Part shown: positions 1-10,000 of the stretch, in pieces
Numbering within the stretch: position 1 is the stretch's first letter
How the letters are laid out: every line of letters starts with the position of its first letter
Source: DATGZX01 sp035296965
GTDB lineage: Bacteria; Planctomycetota; Planctomycetia; Gemmatales; Gemmataceae
Direction of reading: 5' to 3'
Length of the DNA stretch: 60,369 bases
Assembly (NCBI GenBank): GCA_035296965.1
Contig: DATGZX010000074.1
Span: forward strand, 1-60,369
Notes under the pieces: model-generated
Seen by the model: the letters and a program-made list of their open reading frames with translations, nothing else
Database searches by the model: none
What the model was told of the DNA's origin: nothing
Made by a program: the position numbers and the translations under genes

Positions 1-1842
1 GGCGGCATCGTCAATACCGGCACGCTGACACTCACCGACAGCACGGTCGCGGGAAACTCGGCCAGTGGCGGCGGCGGCATCATCAACACCGGCTCGCTCA
101 CGATCACGGGCAGCACCATCGCCGGAAACTCCGTCCAGCTCGACAACCCGGGCATCGCCAACACCGGCTCGTACATGCTCATCGGCAACCTCATTTCGGC
201 CGACTCCGCCAATGGGGCGGGACTGGTCAATGCCGGCGTCGTGACGATCACGGACAGCACCATCGCCGGGAACTGGGCGCAGCTCGATAACGCCGGCATC
301 GCCAATTACGACGGTTCGCTGACCCTCGTGGACAGCACCGTCTCCGGAAACTCGGCCCTCAAGGGCAACGGCGGCATCGCCAACTATGGCGGCGCGCTGA
401 CCCTCGTGGACAGCACCGTCTCTGGAAACTCGGCCGTCGGCGCTGGCGGCATCGGCAACTATGCCGGCACCTTGACGCTCATGGGCAGCACCGTCTCCGG
501 AAATTCGGCTGTCGGCGACGGCGGTATTCTGAATACCGGCACAATGACGCTCGCCAACAGCACGGTTTCCGGCAATTCGGCCAGCACCACGGGCGGCATC
601 GCCAACTACGGCGGCACGTTGTCTCTTGACAGCAGCACTGTTACCGGCAACTCGGCCATCGGCGGTGCGGGCGGCATCCTCAACACCGGCTCGCTGACGC
701 TGGCAGACAGCTCCGTCGCGGGCAACTCGGCCGGCAGCGGCGGCGGCATTGTCAACGCCGGCTCGGCACTGATCCAGGGCAGCAGCGTCTCCGGAAACTC
801 CGCCGGCGGCAGCGATAACCCCAACACCGGCTCGCTGATACTGTTCGGCAACACGGTCTCGCCGAACCGCGATAGCGGCGGCGGCATTGTCAACACCGGC
901 ACGCTGACGATCAGCGACAGCACCATTTCCGGAAATTCGGCCGAACTCAACAACGGCGGCATCGTCAACTACGGCGGCACGCTGTCGCTCACCGGCAGCA
1001 CGGTCTCCGGGAACTGGGTAGTCGTGGGCAACGGCGGCAACGGCGCTTCCGGCGGCGCGGTCACCTCCGGCAGCTTCGTCTCTGCCAACACGGGCGGCAA
1101 CCTCGCCGGGACAGGGACGTCCGACGACCTGGGAAGCAAGGTCATCGGTTCCCCCAATGGCGCTTCCACCCTCTTCTTGCCGAGCTCGTTTTGCAATAGC
1201 GGCGCTGTTGCTCCAACCATCGCTCAAACTGCGGGCCCGCAGTCCTTGGCTGGCACTCCGGATGCCTCGGAGGTCGTCAGCGCTGGCTCCGGCAACCCGC
1301 TCTCGGCCGGCTCCACGTTCCAGGAAGTCATCACCTCTGCGACCACGACTGGCCAGGATGCTGGCAATCCTGTCGCGATGTTCCTGGCAGCCCCGGAACC
1401 GCTGGCAGCGGGAGCGTTTGTAATGCTCGCAGTGCAGGCCGGCATTGGCGACAGCACTGTCGTCCAGGCGAACTTTGCTCCAGGCTCTGTGAGGAGCGAG
1501 GCTGTGCACGATGCCCGGGCCCTGGTCGAGCGGCACCTCTCCGACCAAGCCTGGCACGAGAATTTGAAAACGTTGACGAGCGCAGACGAAGCGGACCGGC
1601 TGGCGGCGGCCATCAGCATGGACGTGTCGCATGGACGCTTCAACACGCCGGACCAAGCAGCGCGCGAGCATGGGATTGCTCATTTTGCTCGCGAGGGAGA
1701 CGCCTCTTCGAGTTTCCTGGCTGCCTGCCTGGCGGTGGTCTTCATCGCGCAGAAGAGCGGCCACGACAGGCGCCGCCCTCATCAACATGCCGAGACCCCG
1801 CTTGCGGTAACGAGGCTGGGAGACAGCGAGGTCCTTGACTGA
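1..1842 (+). CDS. Beta-helix repeat surface protein, 3' part (5' end outside window)
   Basis: The reading frame is open from base 1, so the N-terminus is missing; the first ATG at 175 is internal. About the first 350 visible residues are imperfect repeats of roughly 25-30 residues built on GGIxNxGxLTLxxSTVSGNSA. This pattern is typical of right-handed parallel beta-helix or polymorphic-membrane-protein-like adhesins. The repeats end near base 1080. About 250 non-repetitive residues follow, with a charged helical stretch (around VERHLSDQAWHENLKTL) and a late hydrophobic segment (FLAACLAVVFIA) followed by basic residues, which could be a C-terminal membrane anchor. I see no PEP-CTERM motif. The protein is probably exported or surface-bound. 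Ligand and function are unknown. Confidence 0.8.
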   Translation, partial: GGIVNTGTLTLTDSTVAGNSASGGGGIINTGSLTITGSTIAGNSVQLDNPGIANTGSYMLIGNLISADSANGAGLVNAGVVTITDSTIAGNWAQLDNAGIANYDGSLTLVDSTVSGNSALKGNGGIANYGGALTLVDSTVSGNSAVGAGGIGNYAGTLTLMGSTVSGNSAVGDGGILNTGTMTLANSTVSGNSASTTGGIANYGGTLSLDSSTVTGNSAIGGAGGILNTGSLTLADSSVAGNSAGSGGGIVNAGSALIQGSSVSGNSAGGSDNPNTGSLILFGNTVSPNRDSGGGIVNTGTLTISDSTISGNSAELNNGGIVNYGGTLSLTGSTVSGNWVVVGNGGNGASGGAVTSGSFVSANTGGNLAGTGTSDDLGSKVIGSPNGASTLFLPSSFCNSGAVAPTIAQTAGPQSLAGTPDASEVVSAGSGNPLSAGSTFQEVITSATTTGQDAGNPVAMFLAAPEPLAAGAFVMLAVQAGIGDSTVVQANFAPGSVRSEAVHDARALVERHLSDQAWHENLKTLTSADEADRLAAAISMDVSHGRFNTPDQAAREHGIAHFAREGDASSSFLAACLAVVFIAQKSGHDRRRPHQHAETPLAVTRLGDSEVLD

Positions 1843-1940
1843 CCTCGTGCGCTATCACGTCGGAATGGATGAGCAAAGCCCAGGGTAAGCACACGCTGGG
1901 CTTTGCTCTCGCGACGCGCGACCGGGCCATAACGCGAGCA

Positions 1941-2129
1941 GTAGGATGCGTCAAGCATACTCGCGCCGACGCACCTTGCCAAGCAATCAGCACCGCTTCA
2001 TCGTGCCTCTTCACGATGTACTTTCGACTACTCGAAGACGCTCGTCTTGTTTTCGCCACGGATTGAAACCGACGTGATAGCACCGTCCTCCGCATGGTGC
2101 GTCGGCGCGAGTACGCTTGACGCACCTAC
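1941..2129. repeat. Long-spaced inverted repeat, GTACTCGCGCCGACGCACC family
   Basis: The arms are 1941-1975 and 2096-2129, nearly exact reverse complements with about two mismatches, separated by 120 bases. They lie between the convergent ends of the beta-helix gene and the thioesterase gene. The same core recurs as a tight palindrome at 33834-33919, and a related motif occurs at 43924-44008. No gene is visible in the 1843-2133 gap. Confidence 0.85.
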
Positions 2130-2133
2130 GGGC

Positions 2134-2604
2134 TCATGTTGGCTCGTCGCGCTTTACGGGCTGGCCCAGGTAGTTCGCGTGGTCGGTAGCCTGGTTGGGC
2201 GCTCCGCGCTCCAGTGCGGCACGAAAATCGGGAGGCAGCTCGCGCTTCTGCAGGGTTACGCTATCGACCAGCACATACACGGTTTCCACGCCGGCAATCG
2301 GCCGTTCATCACCCGCGATGCGAAATTCGCTGTGCAACGTGAAGGAGGTGTTGCCCAGCCGCGTGGCGGCGACGGCGACTTCGAGCACCTGGTCGAAACA
2401 GGCGGGCTGCTTCCATTCGAATGTCTGCTTGACCAGTTGATAATCGAGCGTGCCCTGGATCACGTCGTCGCCAAAACCGAGCGCCCGCAGGAATTCGGTG
2501 GTGGCCAGGTCGACGTAATCGCCGTAACGGGCGTTGAAGACAACTCTCTGCGCGTCGCACTCGCCATAGCGGACGCGCAAGTAGTAGCGAAAGCGGTTGA
2601 TCAC
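2134..2604 (-). CDS. Acyl-CoA thioesterase, YbgC/4HBT hotdog family
   Basis: A 156-residue protein with the 4HBT signature near the N-terminus: RVRYGECDAQRVVFNARYGDYVD. The Asp in GECDAQ is the usual catalytic acid. Family members hydrolyse acyl-CoA or 4-hydroxybenzoyl-CoA thioesters in the cytoplasm as tetramers. I chose the GTG at 2604 because the frame extended to 2847 would add about 80 low-quality residues and run into the divergent DinB gene, whereas homologues begin a few residues before the FRYYLRVRYGE strand. There is no strong Shine-Dalgarno, so the start is uncertain. The gene is divergent from DinB and converges with the beta-helix gene. The substrate is not predictable. Confidence 0.85.
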   Translation of the reverse strand: MINRFRYYLRVRYGECDAQRVVFNARYGDYVDLATTEFLRALGFGDDVIQGTLDYQLVKQTFEWKQPACFDQVLEVAVAATRLGNTSFTLHSEFRIAGDERPIAGVETVYVLVDSVTLQKRELPPDFRAALERGAPNQATDHANYLGQPVKRDEPT

Positions 2605-2846
2605 GTCGTTATTCTGCGGGATAAGGGACCCGGCGGAAAGCCCGCAGGCATGCTCGGCGCGTGGAAATGATCCAAGTTCTCTTATCACCCGGCCCCAATT
2701 CTGGTAATAGACAGGTCTTAAGAGACTGCTACAACCGAGTCTGCCGCAACCGGGGTCCATGAGCGCCGGTGCCGGCTCCCTTCCAGGGGCCGCCATCGGC
2801 GCGGGTGACTGAGTTCTCGTGTTCCCAAGTTTACGGAGGATTGCCA

Positions 2847-3332
2847 ATGCTCCCCGTTCGCATTTTGGAAGGATTCAAGAGTGTGCCGAAGGAAGTTGTG
2901 GGTTTGTGTCGCCCGCACACCTGGGAGCAATTGACAACGCCGCCCGGCAACGGGTTGAGGTCGATCCGGGACCTGCTCGTGCATATGCTTGCAGCCGAAA
3001 ACGGCTGGATCGGTCATGTGATCCAGCGCAATCCGCTGCACTGGTTCGAACCGGCATCGTTCACCAGCCTCGACCAGATCCTGGCCACCTGGACGCCCCA
3101 GCGCGAGGCGACGCTCGGATTCATCCGTGGCGTAACCACGCAGGAGCGCCACGCCCGCAGGCCGCTGCCCTGGAATCCCTCCGACTCGGCAACTATCGAA
3201 GAGATCCTCTGGCACATCGTGACCCACGAGCAGTACCACCGCGGCCAGATTTCCACCCGGCTGGGAATGCTGGGCCGCCGCGACCTGCCTGATTACGATC
3301 TCCTCCGACGGGCTGCCGGGCAAAAAAAATAA
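2847..3332 (+). CDS. DinB/YfiT-fold metal-dependent protein
   Basis: 161 residues with a DinB-like four-helix bundle. The expected metal ligands are visible: His46 in LLVHMLAAENGW, and His127 and His131 in HIVTHEQYHRGQ. The HxxxHRGQ motif is diagnostic. Relatives include bacillithiol or mycothiol S-transferases and damage-inducible proteins of unknown role. The start is fixed by a clear GGAGGA six bases before the ATG; an upstream ATG at 2769 lacks such a site. A second DinB protein lies at 35511. The thiol cofactor and substrate are unknown. Confidence 0.88.
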   Translation: MLPVRILEGFKSVPKEVVGLCRPHTWEQLTTPPGNGLRSIRDLLVHMLAAENGWIGHVIQRNPLHWFEPASFTSLDQILATWTPQREATLGFIRGVTTQERHARRPLPWNPSDSATIEEILWHIVTHEQYHRGQISTRLGMLGRRDLPDYDLLRRAAGQKK

Positions 3333-3348
3333 TAAGGCACGCGAGCGC

Positions 3349-3470
3349 ATTCTCCCCTCTCCCGGTACTCCGGGAGAGGGGTTGGGGGTGAGGGTAACGT
3401 TTCGTGGGGAATAGATGAACGCCCTCACCCCCGCCCCTCTCCCGGAGTACCGGGAGAGGGGAGTGAGAAT
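3349..3470. repeat. Inverted repeat with CTCTCCCGGAGTACCGGGAG arms
   Basis: The arms are 3349-3394 and 3422-3470, complementary over nearly their whole length with a 27-base spacer. Each arm itself contains the small palindrome CTCCCGGTACTCCGGGAG. The element fills the space between the convergent 3' ends of DinB and the RND pump and would form a very stable hairpin in RNA from either strand. It has no obvious U-tract. Confidence 0.85.
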
Positions 3471-3506
3471 CACTCCCTTCATTACAAGAGGCGGTTCGCC
3501 TAATTC

Positions 3507-6500
3507 CTAGTGGGCATGATTCCCGGCTGCCGGGCTGCCTGCCGGCGCGTCGTGGCCGCGGCCTGCGAGCCGTTCGATCACGAAAAAGAACACGGGCGTC
3601 AGAAAAATGCCGAAGAAGGTCACGCCGATCATGCCGCTGAAAACAGCCAGACCCAATCTTTGCCGCATCTCCGCGCCGGCACCATGCGCGACCACGAGCG
3701 GGATCACGCCGAAGATGAAGGCGAACGAGGTCATCAAGATCGGCCGCAAACGCAAACGCGAGGCCTCCAGCGTCGCCTGACGGCGCGGCACGCCATGCTC
3801 GCGCTGCTGCTTGGCGAATTCGACGATCAAGATCGCATTCTTGCTCGCCAGGCCGACCAGCACAACGAAGCCGATCTGCGTGAAGATGCTCACGTCCATG
3901 CCGGCCAGGTCCACGCCCACGACGGAGCAGAGCAAGCACATCGGCACGACCAGGATAACGGCCAACGGCAGCGACCAGCTTTCGTATTGCGCAGCCAACA
4001 CGAGGAATACAAAGACGACCGCCAGAGCAAACACATACAGAGCGGTGTTGCCCGCCTGGAGCTGCATGTAGGTCAGCTCCGTCCAATCGTACGCCATCTG
4101 CGACGGCAATTCCGAGTTGGCAATCTCTTCCATCATGCTTACGGCCTGGCCCGAGCTGATGCCCGGCGCGGTGTTCCCGGTAATGGCCGCGGCGGAGTAC
4201 ATGTTGTAGCGCAGCACCATCACCGGCCCGCTCGTGTCACGCACCGAAAGCAGCGTGCCGAGCAGGATCATTTGCCCCTGGTTGTTGCGCACCTGGAGCT
4301 GGCGAACGTCGCGGATGCGGTCGCGGAATTTCGGATCGGCCTGGACGTTCACCTGCCAGGTCCGGCCGAATTCATTGAAGTTGTTGACGTAGTAGGAGCC
4401 CAGGTAAACCTGCAAGGTATTGAAGACATCGCTCACCTGCACGCCCAGCGCCAGACACTTGGTCCGGTCGATGTCGAGGTACAACCAGGGCGTGTTGACG
4501 CGCGAGCTGTTGAACAGTCCCTCAAGCCCCGGCGTGTTATTGCCGCGGGCGACGATTTGATCGCTGACCCGCTGCAAGTCGCCCAGGCCGAGATTGCCAC
4601 GGTCTTCAATAATCATCTTGAAGCCGCCCGTCGTTCCCAAACCGTCGATGGGCGGCGCGCCGAATACGGTCACCACGGCGCCGCGGACCTGTTCGGCGCA
4701 TTGCGTGCGCAGGCTGACGGCGATGGCGTCGGCCGAAAGGTCCGCGCCGCGCCGTTCGGAGAACTCCTTCAGCATGACGTACATGGAGCCGAGGTTTGGG
4801 GCGTTGGCATTGAGCAGCAGCGATTGCCCGGCAATACCGACCGTATGTCCGACCCCCGGCGTCTTGCGGGCCAGCTCCTCGATGTGGGCCATGACTCTTT
4901 GGGTCCGCTCCAACGACGCGGCGTCCGGCAACTGTACGTTAAGCAGGAGGTAGCCCTTGTCCTGTTGCGGCACAAAGCCGGTCGGAACGCGATTGAACTC
5001 GAAGTAGGTGAGCACCAGCAACCCGCCATAGAGCAGCAGAGTAAGCAGGCTCACGCGCAGCAGCACGCCGACGCCGCGGGTATAGAGCGCTGTGCTGGCG
5101 TTGAAGGTGACGTTGAACAACTTGAAGAACCAACCCAGCCCCAGATCGAGCAGCCGCGTGAGGGGATCACGCGCGGCAGCGTGCGGCTTGAGCAGGATCG
5201 CCGCCAGGGCCGGGCTGAGCGTCAGGGAGTTGAAAGCCGAGAAAACCGTCGACACTGCAATTGTGACAGCGAATTGACGGAAAAACTGGCCGGTAATACC
5301 TCCGAGAAACGCGCAGGGCACGAAGACGGCACAGAGCACCAGGGCGACCGCGATAACTGGCCCGGTCACCTCTTCCATGGCCTTGCGGGCCGCCTCGCGC
5401 GGTTCGACTCCCTGTTCCAGCCAGCGCTCGACGTTTTCGACCACGACAATGGCATCGTCGACCACGATGCCGATGGCCAGCACCAGCCCGAACAACGAGA
5501 GATTGTTGAGGGAAAAACCAAGCGCAGCCATGACGGCGAACGTGCCGACAATGGCGACGGGCACGGCAATCAAGGGAATCAGGGCCGCCCGCCAGTTCTG
5601 CAGGAACGCCAGCACGACGATGGCCACCAGGATGACGGCGTCGCGCAAGGTGTTGAAGACCTCGTTCACCGATTCGCTGATGAAGGGTGTGGTGTCGTAG
5701 ACGATGCGGTAATCGAGCCCCTGGGGAAAGCGCCTCTTCAGCTCCTCCATCTTCGCGTAGACGCCGTGAGCGGTCTGCAAGGCGTTGGAACCGGGCAGCT
5801 GGTAGATCGTCAGCGCCACGGACGGTTCTCCGTCGAGCGTGGCCGATTGGCCATACTGCTGCGCGCCCAACTCGACATGGGCGATGTCGCGCAGGCGCAC
5901 GATGCCGGTCGCTTGCGCCAGTGGACCGGTCGGTGTTGTCTGGCCCACGGCCGTGGTCGAACCACCGATTGCACTCTGGCTGGTCGTGCTGGACGTGCTC
6001 GCCAGGCTTCCCTGGTCCGCCTTGATGATGATGTTCGCGAATTGCTCCGGATCGGTGAGCCTGCCCAGCGTATTGATCGTCAGTTGGAACTGTTGACCCT
6101 TGGGCACGGGCTGCTGGCCGATCTGGCCGGCGGCAACTTGCAGGTTCTGCTGGCTGATTGCCGTGACCACGTCCATGGCGCTGATCTTCAGAGAAGCCAT
6201 CTTTTCGGGATCGAGCCAGGCCCGCAGGCTGTAGTCGCGCTGCCCGAGATAGCTGACGCCCGCCACGCCCGGCAGCCGGCCCAGTTCGTCGCGGATGTCG
6301 ATGGTGGCATAGTTGCTGAGAAAAAGATCGTTATAGCGGCCGCTGTCGGACACCAGGTTCACGATCATCATCGTGTTGGGCGACATCTTTTTGACGTTGA
6401 TGCCTTCCTGCTGGACCATGAGCGGGATCACCGGCAGCGCCAGCGAAACGCGGTTCTGCACCAGCACCTGGGCCATGTCCGAATCCATGCCCATTTTGAA

Positions 6501-6782
6501 GGTCACGGTCAGGGTGTAGGAGCCGTCGTTGGTGCACTGCGACGACATGTACATCATGTTCTCGACGCCGCTGACCTGCTCTTCGATCGGCGCGCCAACC
6601 GTGTCGCGCACGGTGATCGCATTGGCGCCTGGATAAAACGCCGTCACCAGGACCGTAGGCGGCGTTACCTCCGGGTACTGCGCGATCGGCAGATTGAACA
6701 CCGCCACCGCCCCCGCCAGCGTGATCACGATCGAGAGCACGGAGGCAAAGATCGGCCGGTCGATGAAAAAGTGCGAAATCAC
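3507..6782 (-). CDS. RND multidrug efflux pump (HAE1 family), pump 2 of the operon
   Basis: 1091 residues of AcrB/MexB/MdtB type. The N-terminus ISHFFIDRPIFA is the typical first-helix start. The TM4 proton-relay pair is present in GIVVDDAIVVVENVERW, and the 12-TM pattern has two large periplasmic loops. The pump exports hydrophobic compounds across the inner membrane by proton antiport, docking through an adaptor to an outer-membrane channel. The frame continues to 6947, but I chose the GTG at 6782: it has GGAG seven bases upstream and matches the start of the neighbouring pump. A Ser/Thr-rich insertion of about 40 residues lies before VRLRDIAHVELG. It is the last gene after adaptor and pump 1, 260 bases downstream of pump 1. 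Confidence 0.95.
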   Translation of the reverse strand: MISHFFIDRPIFASVLSIVITLAGAVAVFNLPIAQYPEVTPPTVLVTAFYPGANAITVRDTVGAPIEEQVSGVENMMYMSSQCTNDGSYTLTVTFKMGMDSDMAQVLVQNRVSLALPVIPLMVQQEGINVKKMSPNTMMIVNLVSDSGRYNDLFLSNYATIDIRDELGRLPGVAGVSYLGQRDYSLRAWLDPEKMASLKISAMDVVTAISQQNLQVAAGQIGQQPVPKGQQFQLTINTLGRLTDPEQFANIIIKADQGSLASTSSTTSQSAIGGSTTAVGQTTPTGPLAQATGIVRLRDIAHVELGAQQYGQSATLDGEPSVALTIYQLPGSNALQTAHGVYAKMEELKRRFPQGLDYRIVYDTTPFISESVNEVFNTLRDAVILVAIVVLAFLQNWRAALIPLIAVPVAIVGTFAVMAALGFSLNNLSLFGLVLAIGIVVDDAIVVVENVERWLEQGVEPREAARKAMEEVTGPVIAVALVLCAVFVPCAFLGGITGQFFRQFAVTIAVSTVFSAFNSLTLSPALAAILLKPHAAARDPLTRLLDLGLGWFFKLFNVTFNASTALYTRGVGVLLRVSLLTLLLYGGLLVLTYFEFNRVPTGFVPQQDKGYLLLNVQLPDAASLERTQRVMAHIEELARKTPGVGHTVGIAGQSLLLNANAPNLGSMYVMLKEFSERRGADLSADAIAVSLRTQCAEQVRGAVVTVFGAPPIDGLGTTGGFKMIIEDRGNLGLGDLQRVSDQIVARGNNTPGLEGLFNSSRVNTPWLYLDIDRTKCLALGVQVSDVFNTLQVYLGSYYVNNFNEFGRTWQVNVQADPKFRDRIRDVRQLQVRNNQGQMILLGTLLSVRDTSGPVMVLRYNMYSAAAITGNTAPGISSGQAVSMMEEIANSELPSQMAYDWTELTYMQLQAGNTALYVFALAVVFVFLVLAAQYESWSLPLAVILVVPMCLLCSVVGVDLAGMDVSIFTQIGFVVLVGLASKNAILIVEFAKQQREHGVPRRQATLEASRLRLRPILMTSFAFIFGVIPLVVAHGAGAEMRQRLGLAVFSGMIGVTFFGIFLTPVFFFVIERLAGRGHDAPAGSPAAGNHAH

Positions 6783-6884
6783 AGTGAAGCTCCAGAGAGC
6801 ATTAGTCGACGGACCGGGGATCACGGTCCACATGACCGTGAACAATTCCGCCGATACTACATGACGGCGCGTAATTCGGCAGCA

Positions 6885-6948
6885 TTTGTGGGGCACGTTT
6901 TCAACGTGCCGGCCGGCGTCTGGGCACGTTACAAACGTGCCCCACAAA
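6885..6948. repeat. Inverted repeat with GGGGCACGTTTTCAACGTGCC arms
   Basis: The arms 6885-6910 and 6923-6948 are near-perfect complements around a 12-base spacer. The element lies between the two RND genes, downstream of pump 1 on the minus strand, and would form a strong hairpin in the operon transcript. Confidence 0.85.
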
Positions 6949-6976
6949 CCGCAGCAGCCGATTCACGCACGGCCAT

Positions 6977-7024
6977 ATAGCTCGAAGCGTTTGCGAAATC
7001 CTCGCTAACGCTTCGGGCTAGTAT
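6977..7024. repeat. Dispersed repeat, TAGCCCGAAGCGT family
   Basis: A short inverted repeat with left arm TAGCTCGAAGCGTTTGCGA and right arm TCGCTAACGCTTCGGGCTA. It lies 19 bases past the stop of pump 1. The same core appears as a perfect pair at 29246-29340 and a single arm at 53166-53190. Confidence 0.8.
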
Positions 7025-7042
7025 GAGGCAATTCGCACACGG

Positions 7043-10000
7043 TCATTTGGTTCTCTTCCGGTGCAGCGCGACGATCGCGATGGCACCAAGCATTCCTGTG
7101 GCAGTCCCGACGATGGCGGCCCCGGGCATTGGGGCGATGCGGACGCGCCAGAGCAATAAGCCGAATGCCAATCCTGCCAGGCCGCCGAGCAGCGCCGAGC
7201 CAATCCATTGCATGGCGGCGGCGCTGAGCAGGCGCATCTCGCTCAGGCTGTCGATCACATAAAAGAATACCGGCGTGAGAAAGATGCCGAAGAGCGTCAC
7301 ACCGAGCATGCCGCTGAAAACCGCCGTGCCGAGCGAACGACGCATTTCCGCCCCGGCACCCGTGGCGATGACGAGCGGCACGACGCCCAGGATGAATGCG
7401 AAGGAAGTCATCAAGATGGGCCGCAGGCGCAGGTTGGACGCCTCGCGCGTCGCCTCCCAGCGCGGCCGGCCCTGGCGGCGCAGTTCCTTGGCGAATTCAA
7501 CGATCAGGATGGCATTTTTGCACGCCAACCCCACCAGCACGACCAGGCCGATCTGCACGAATATATCGATCGACCGATTGGTATACAGCACACCGGCCAG
7601 CGAACAGAGCAAGCACATCGGCACGACCATGATCACCGCCAAGGGGAGCGCCCAGCTTTCATAAAGGGCGGCCAGCGCCAGGAACACGAACACTACCGCC
7701 AGCGCGAAGACCGCGAGGGCAGTATTGCCTGCCCGGATTTGCATGAACATCAGCTCGGTCCACTCCGTGCTCATGGAGCGCGGCAACGTTTCCTCAGCGA
7801 GGGCATCGATGCTGTTGATCGCCTCCCCGGAACTCGTGCTGGGCAAGAGATTCCCCGTGATCGGCGCCGCGCCATAGAGATTGTAACGCGTCACCATGAC
7901 CGGGCCGCCGACGGTGCGCATGTTTACGAGCGTGCCCAGCGGCACCATTTCTCCCCATTTGTTGCGGACTTCCAGGAGGTTGATGTCCTCGACGCGCGTG
8001 CGGTAGTCGCCCTCGGCCTGCACCGTCAGTTGCCAGTAGCGGCCGTAGACGTTGAAGCTGTTGACGTATACCGAACCCAGGTACATCTCCAGCGTCCGGT
8101 TCACGTCGTCGAGCGACACGCCCAGCGACGCAATCTTGGTGCGGTCCATGTCCATGAACAACTGCGGCGTGTTGGCGCGGAATTGGGTGAAGACGCCGAC
8201 TAGTCCGGGCAGGTTCTGCAGTTTCTTGACCAGGTCGTTAGTCTGGCGTTCGAGGTAGTCGACCCCCATGCCGGCGCGGTCCTCGACCATGAGCTTGAAA
8301 CCGCCGGCCACGCTGAGGCCCGGAATGGGCGGTGCGCCAAACACCGTGATGTCGGCGTCCTTGATCTCCTGCGCCCAAGCGCGGCGCAGCCGGGCCATGA
8401 TGGCGGTGTCGTGCAGCTCGGCACTCCGGCGTTCTTCGAACGGCTTGAGGATGACGAACATCGAGCCAAAGTTCGAGCTGTCGGCCGACTGCAAGAAGGA
8501 TAGCCCCGATACAGTAGCGGTGTGCGCCACCCCAGGCGTGTCCAGGACGATCCGTTCGGCCCGCGCGATGATGTCCTGCGTGCGCTGCAGCGACGCCGAA
8601 TCCGGCAGCTGCACGTTGACGATGAGTCGGCCCTGGTCTTGCTGCGGAATGAAGCCGGTCGGCGCCTTTTGGAAGACCCAGTAAGTCACGACGACCAGGC
8701 CGGCGTAGACCAGCAGCACCACCAGGCTGACGCGCAACAGGTGGCCGACGATCCAGGTATAGGCAGCCGTGCCGGCGCCGAAACCCTTGTTGAAAAGATG
8801 AAAGAACCAACCGAACGCCATGTCAAGCAGCCAGGTCAGCGGATCCCGGCGGGCGCCGTGCGGCTGCAACAGGATTGCGGCCAGGGCGGGACTAAGCGTC
8901 AATGAGTTGAACGCGGAAAAGACCGTCGAAACGGCGATGGTCACGGCGAACTGCCGGAAAAACTGGCCGGTAATACCGCTAATAAAGGCACAGGGCACGA
9001 ATACCGCGCAGAGCACCAGGGCGACGGCGACCACCGGCCCGGTGACCTCGTCCATGGCCTTGCGGGCTGCAGCGCGCGGGGCCATGCCCTGGGCAAGCCA
9101 GCGTTCGACGTTCTCCACGACGACGATGGCATCGTCCACGACAATGCCGATCGCCAGCACCAGCCCAAACAGTGAAATGTTATTCAGGCTGAATCCAAAG
9201 GCTGCCATGACTGCAAACGTGCCGACGATGGCGACAGGCACCGCGATCAGCGGAATCATCGCCGCCCGCCAGTTCTGCAAGAAGGCGAGCACGACGATGG
9301 CCACCAGCACCACCGCCTCCAGCAATGTTTGCACGACATCCATGACCGACTCGCGCACGAACGGCGTAATGTCGTAAGCGATGTCGTAATCGAGACCCTG
9401 TGGGAAGCGCGCCTTCAGTTCCTCCATTTTCGCGCGCACCCGGTTGGCCACGTCCAGCGCGTTCGTTCCCGGGAGCTGGTGAATCCCGAGGCCAACGGAC
9501 GGTCGGCCGTCGAAGGTGGCGGACAGGTTGTAGTTCTGCGCCCCCATCTCCACTCGGGCCACATCGCGGAGGCGAACGATGCTGACGGCTGGTCCCGCCG
9601 GCAGGGGCTGCGTGCCGCCGGGCACGTTGGTGCCGCCTGAAATTCCGCCTGGGGCCGGCATGGCGGTGCTTCTCGAACTGGTGCTCGCGCTCGTACCGGT
9701 GCTGAGCATGCTGTTGCCCAGGGAAGTGCCAGTCGACGTGCTGCTCGTCAGCGCGCTGCTCGTTAGCGTGCTGCCCGTGAGCGCGCTCGTGCTTGGCAGG
9801 CTGCTAGTGGTGCTGCCGCCCATCGTGACGGCACCAGTTGTGCTGCTGTCCGACATGCTACCAGCGCTCGTCGAAGTGCCGCTGGACATGGAACTGCCCG
9901 TGGTAGACCCGTTCAGCATGCTGCTGCTCGTGGCGCTGCTCAAGGTGCTGCTCGTGAGATTGGAGCTGAGCATGCTGGCCCCGGCAAGCGTGCCGATGCT

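Noticed and set aside
1..1080. Repeat DNA in the beta-helix gene as a CRISPR array or tandem satellite
   Set aside because: Repeat units are degenerate, in frame and encode a regular protein repeat; there are no exact direct repeats with unique spacers.
2605..2847. N-terminal extension of the thioesterase to 2847
   Set aside because: It overlaps the well-supported DinB start and its translation lacks hotdog-domain character.
3510..6980. 1156-codon open frame on the plus strand opposite the RND pump
   Set aside because: It is a shadow of the GC-rich pump gene: the translation is His/Arg/Asp/Gln-rich low-information sequence, while the minus strand has unmistakable RND motifs.
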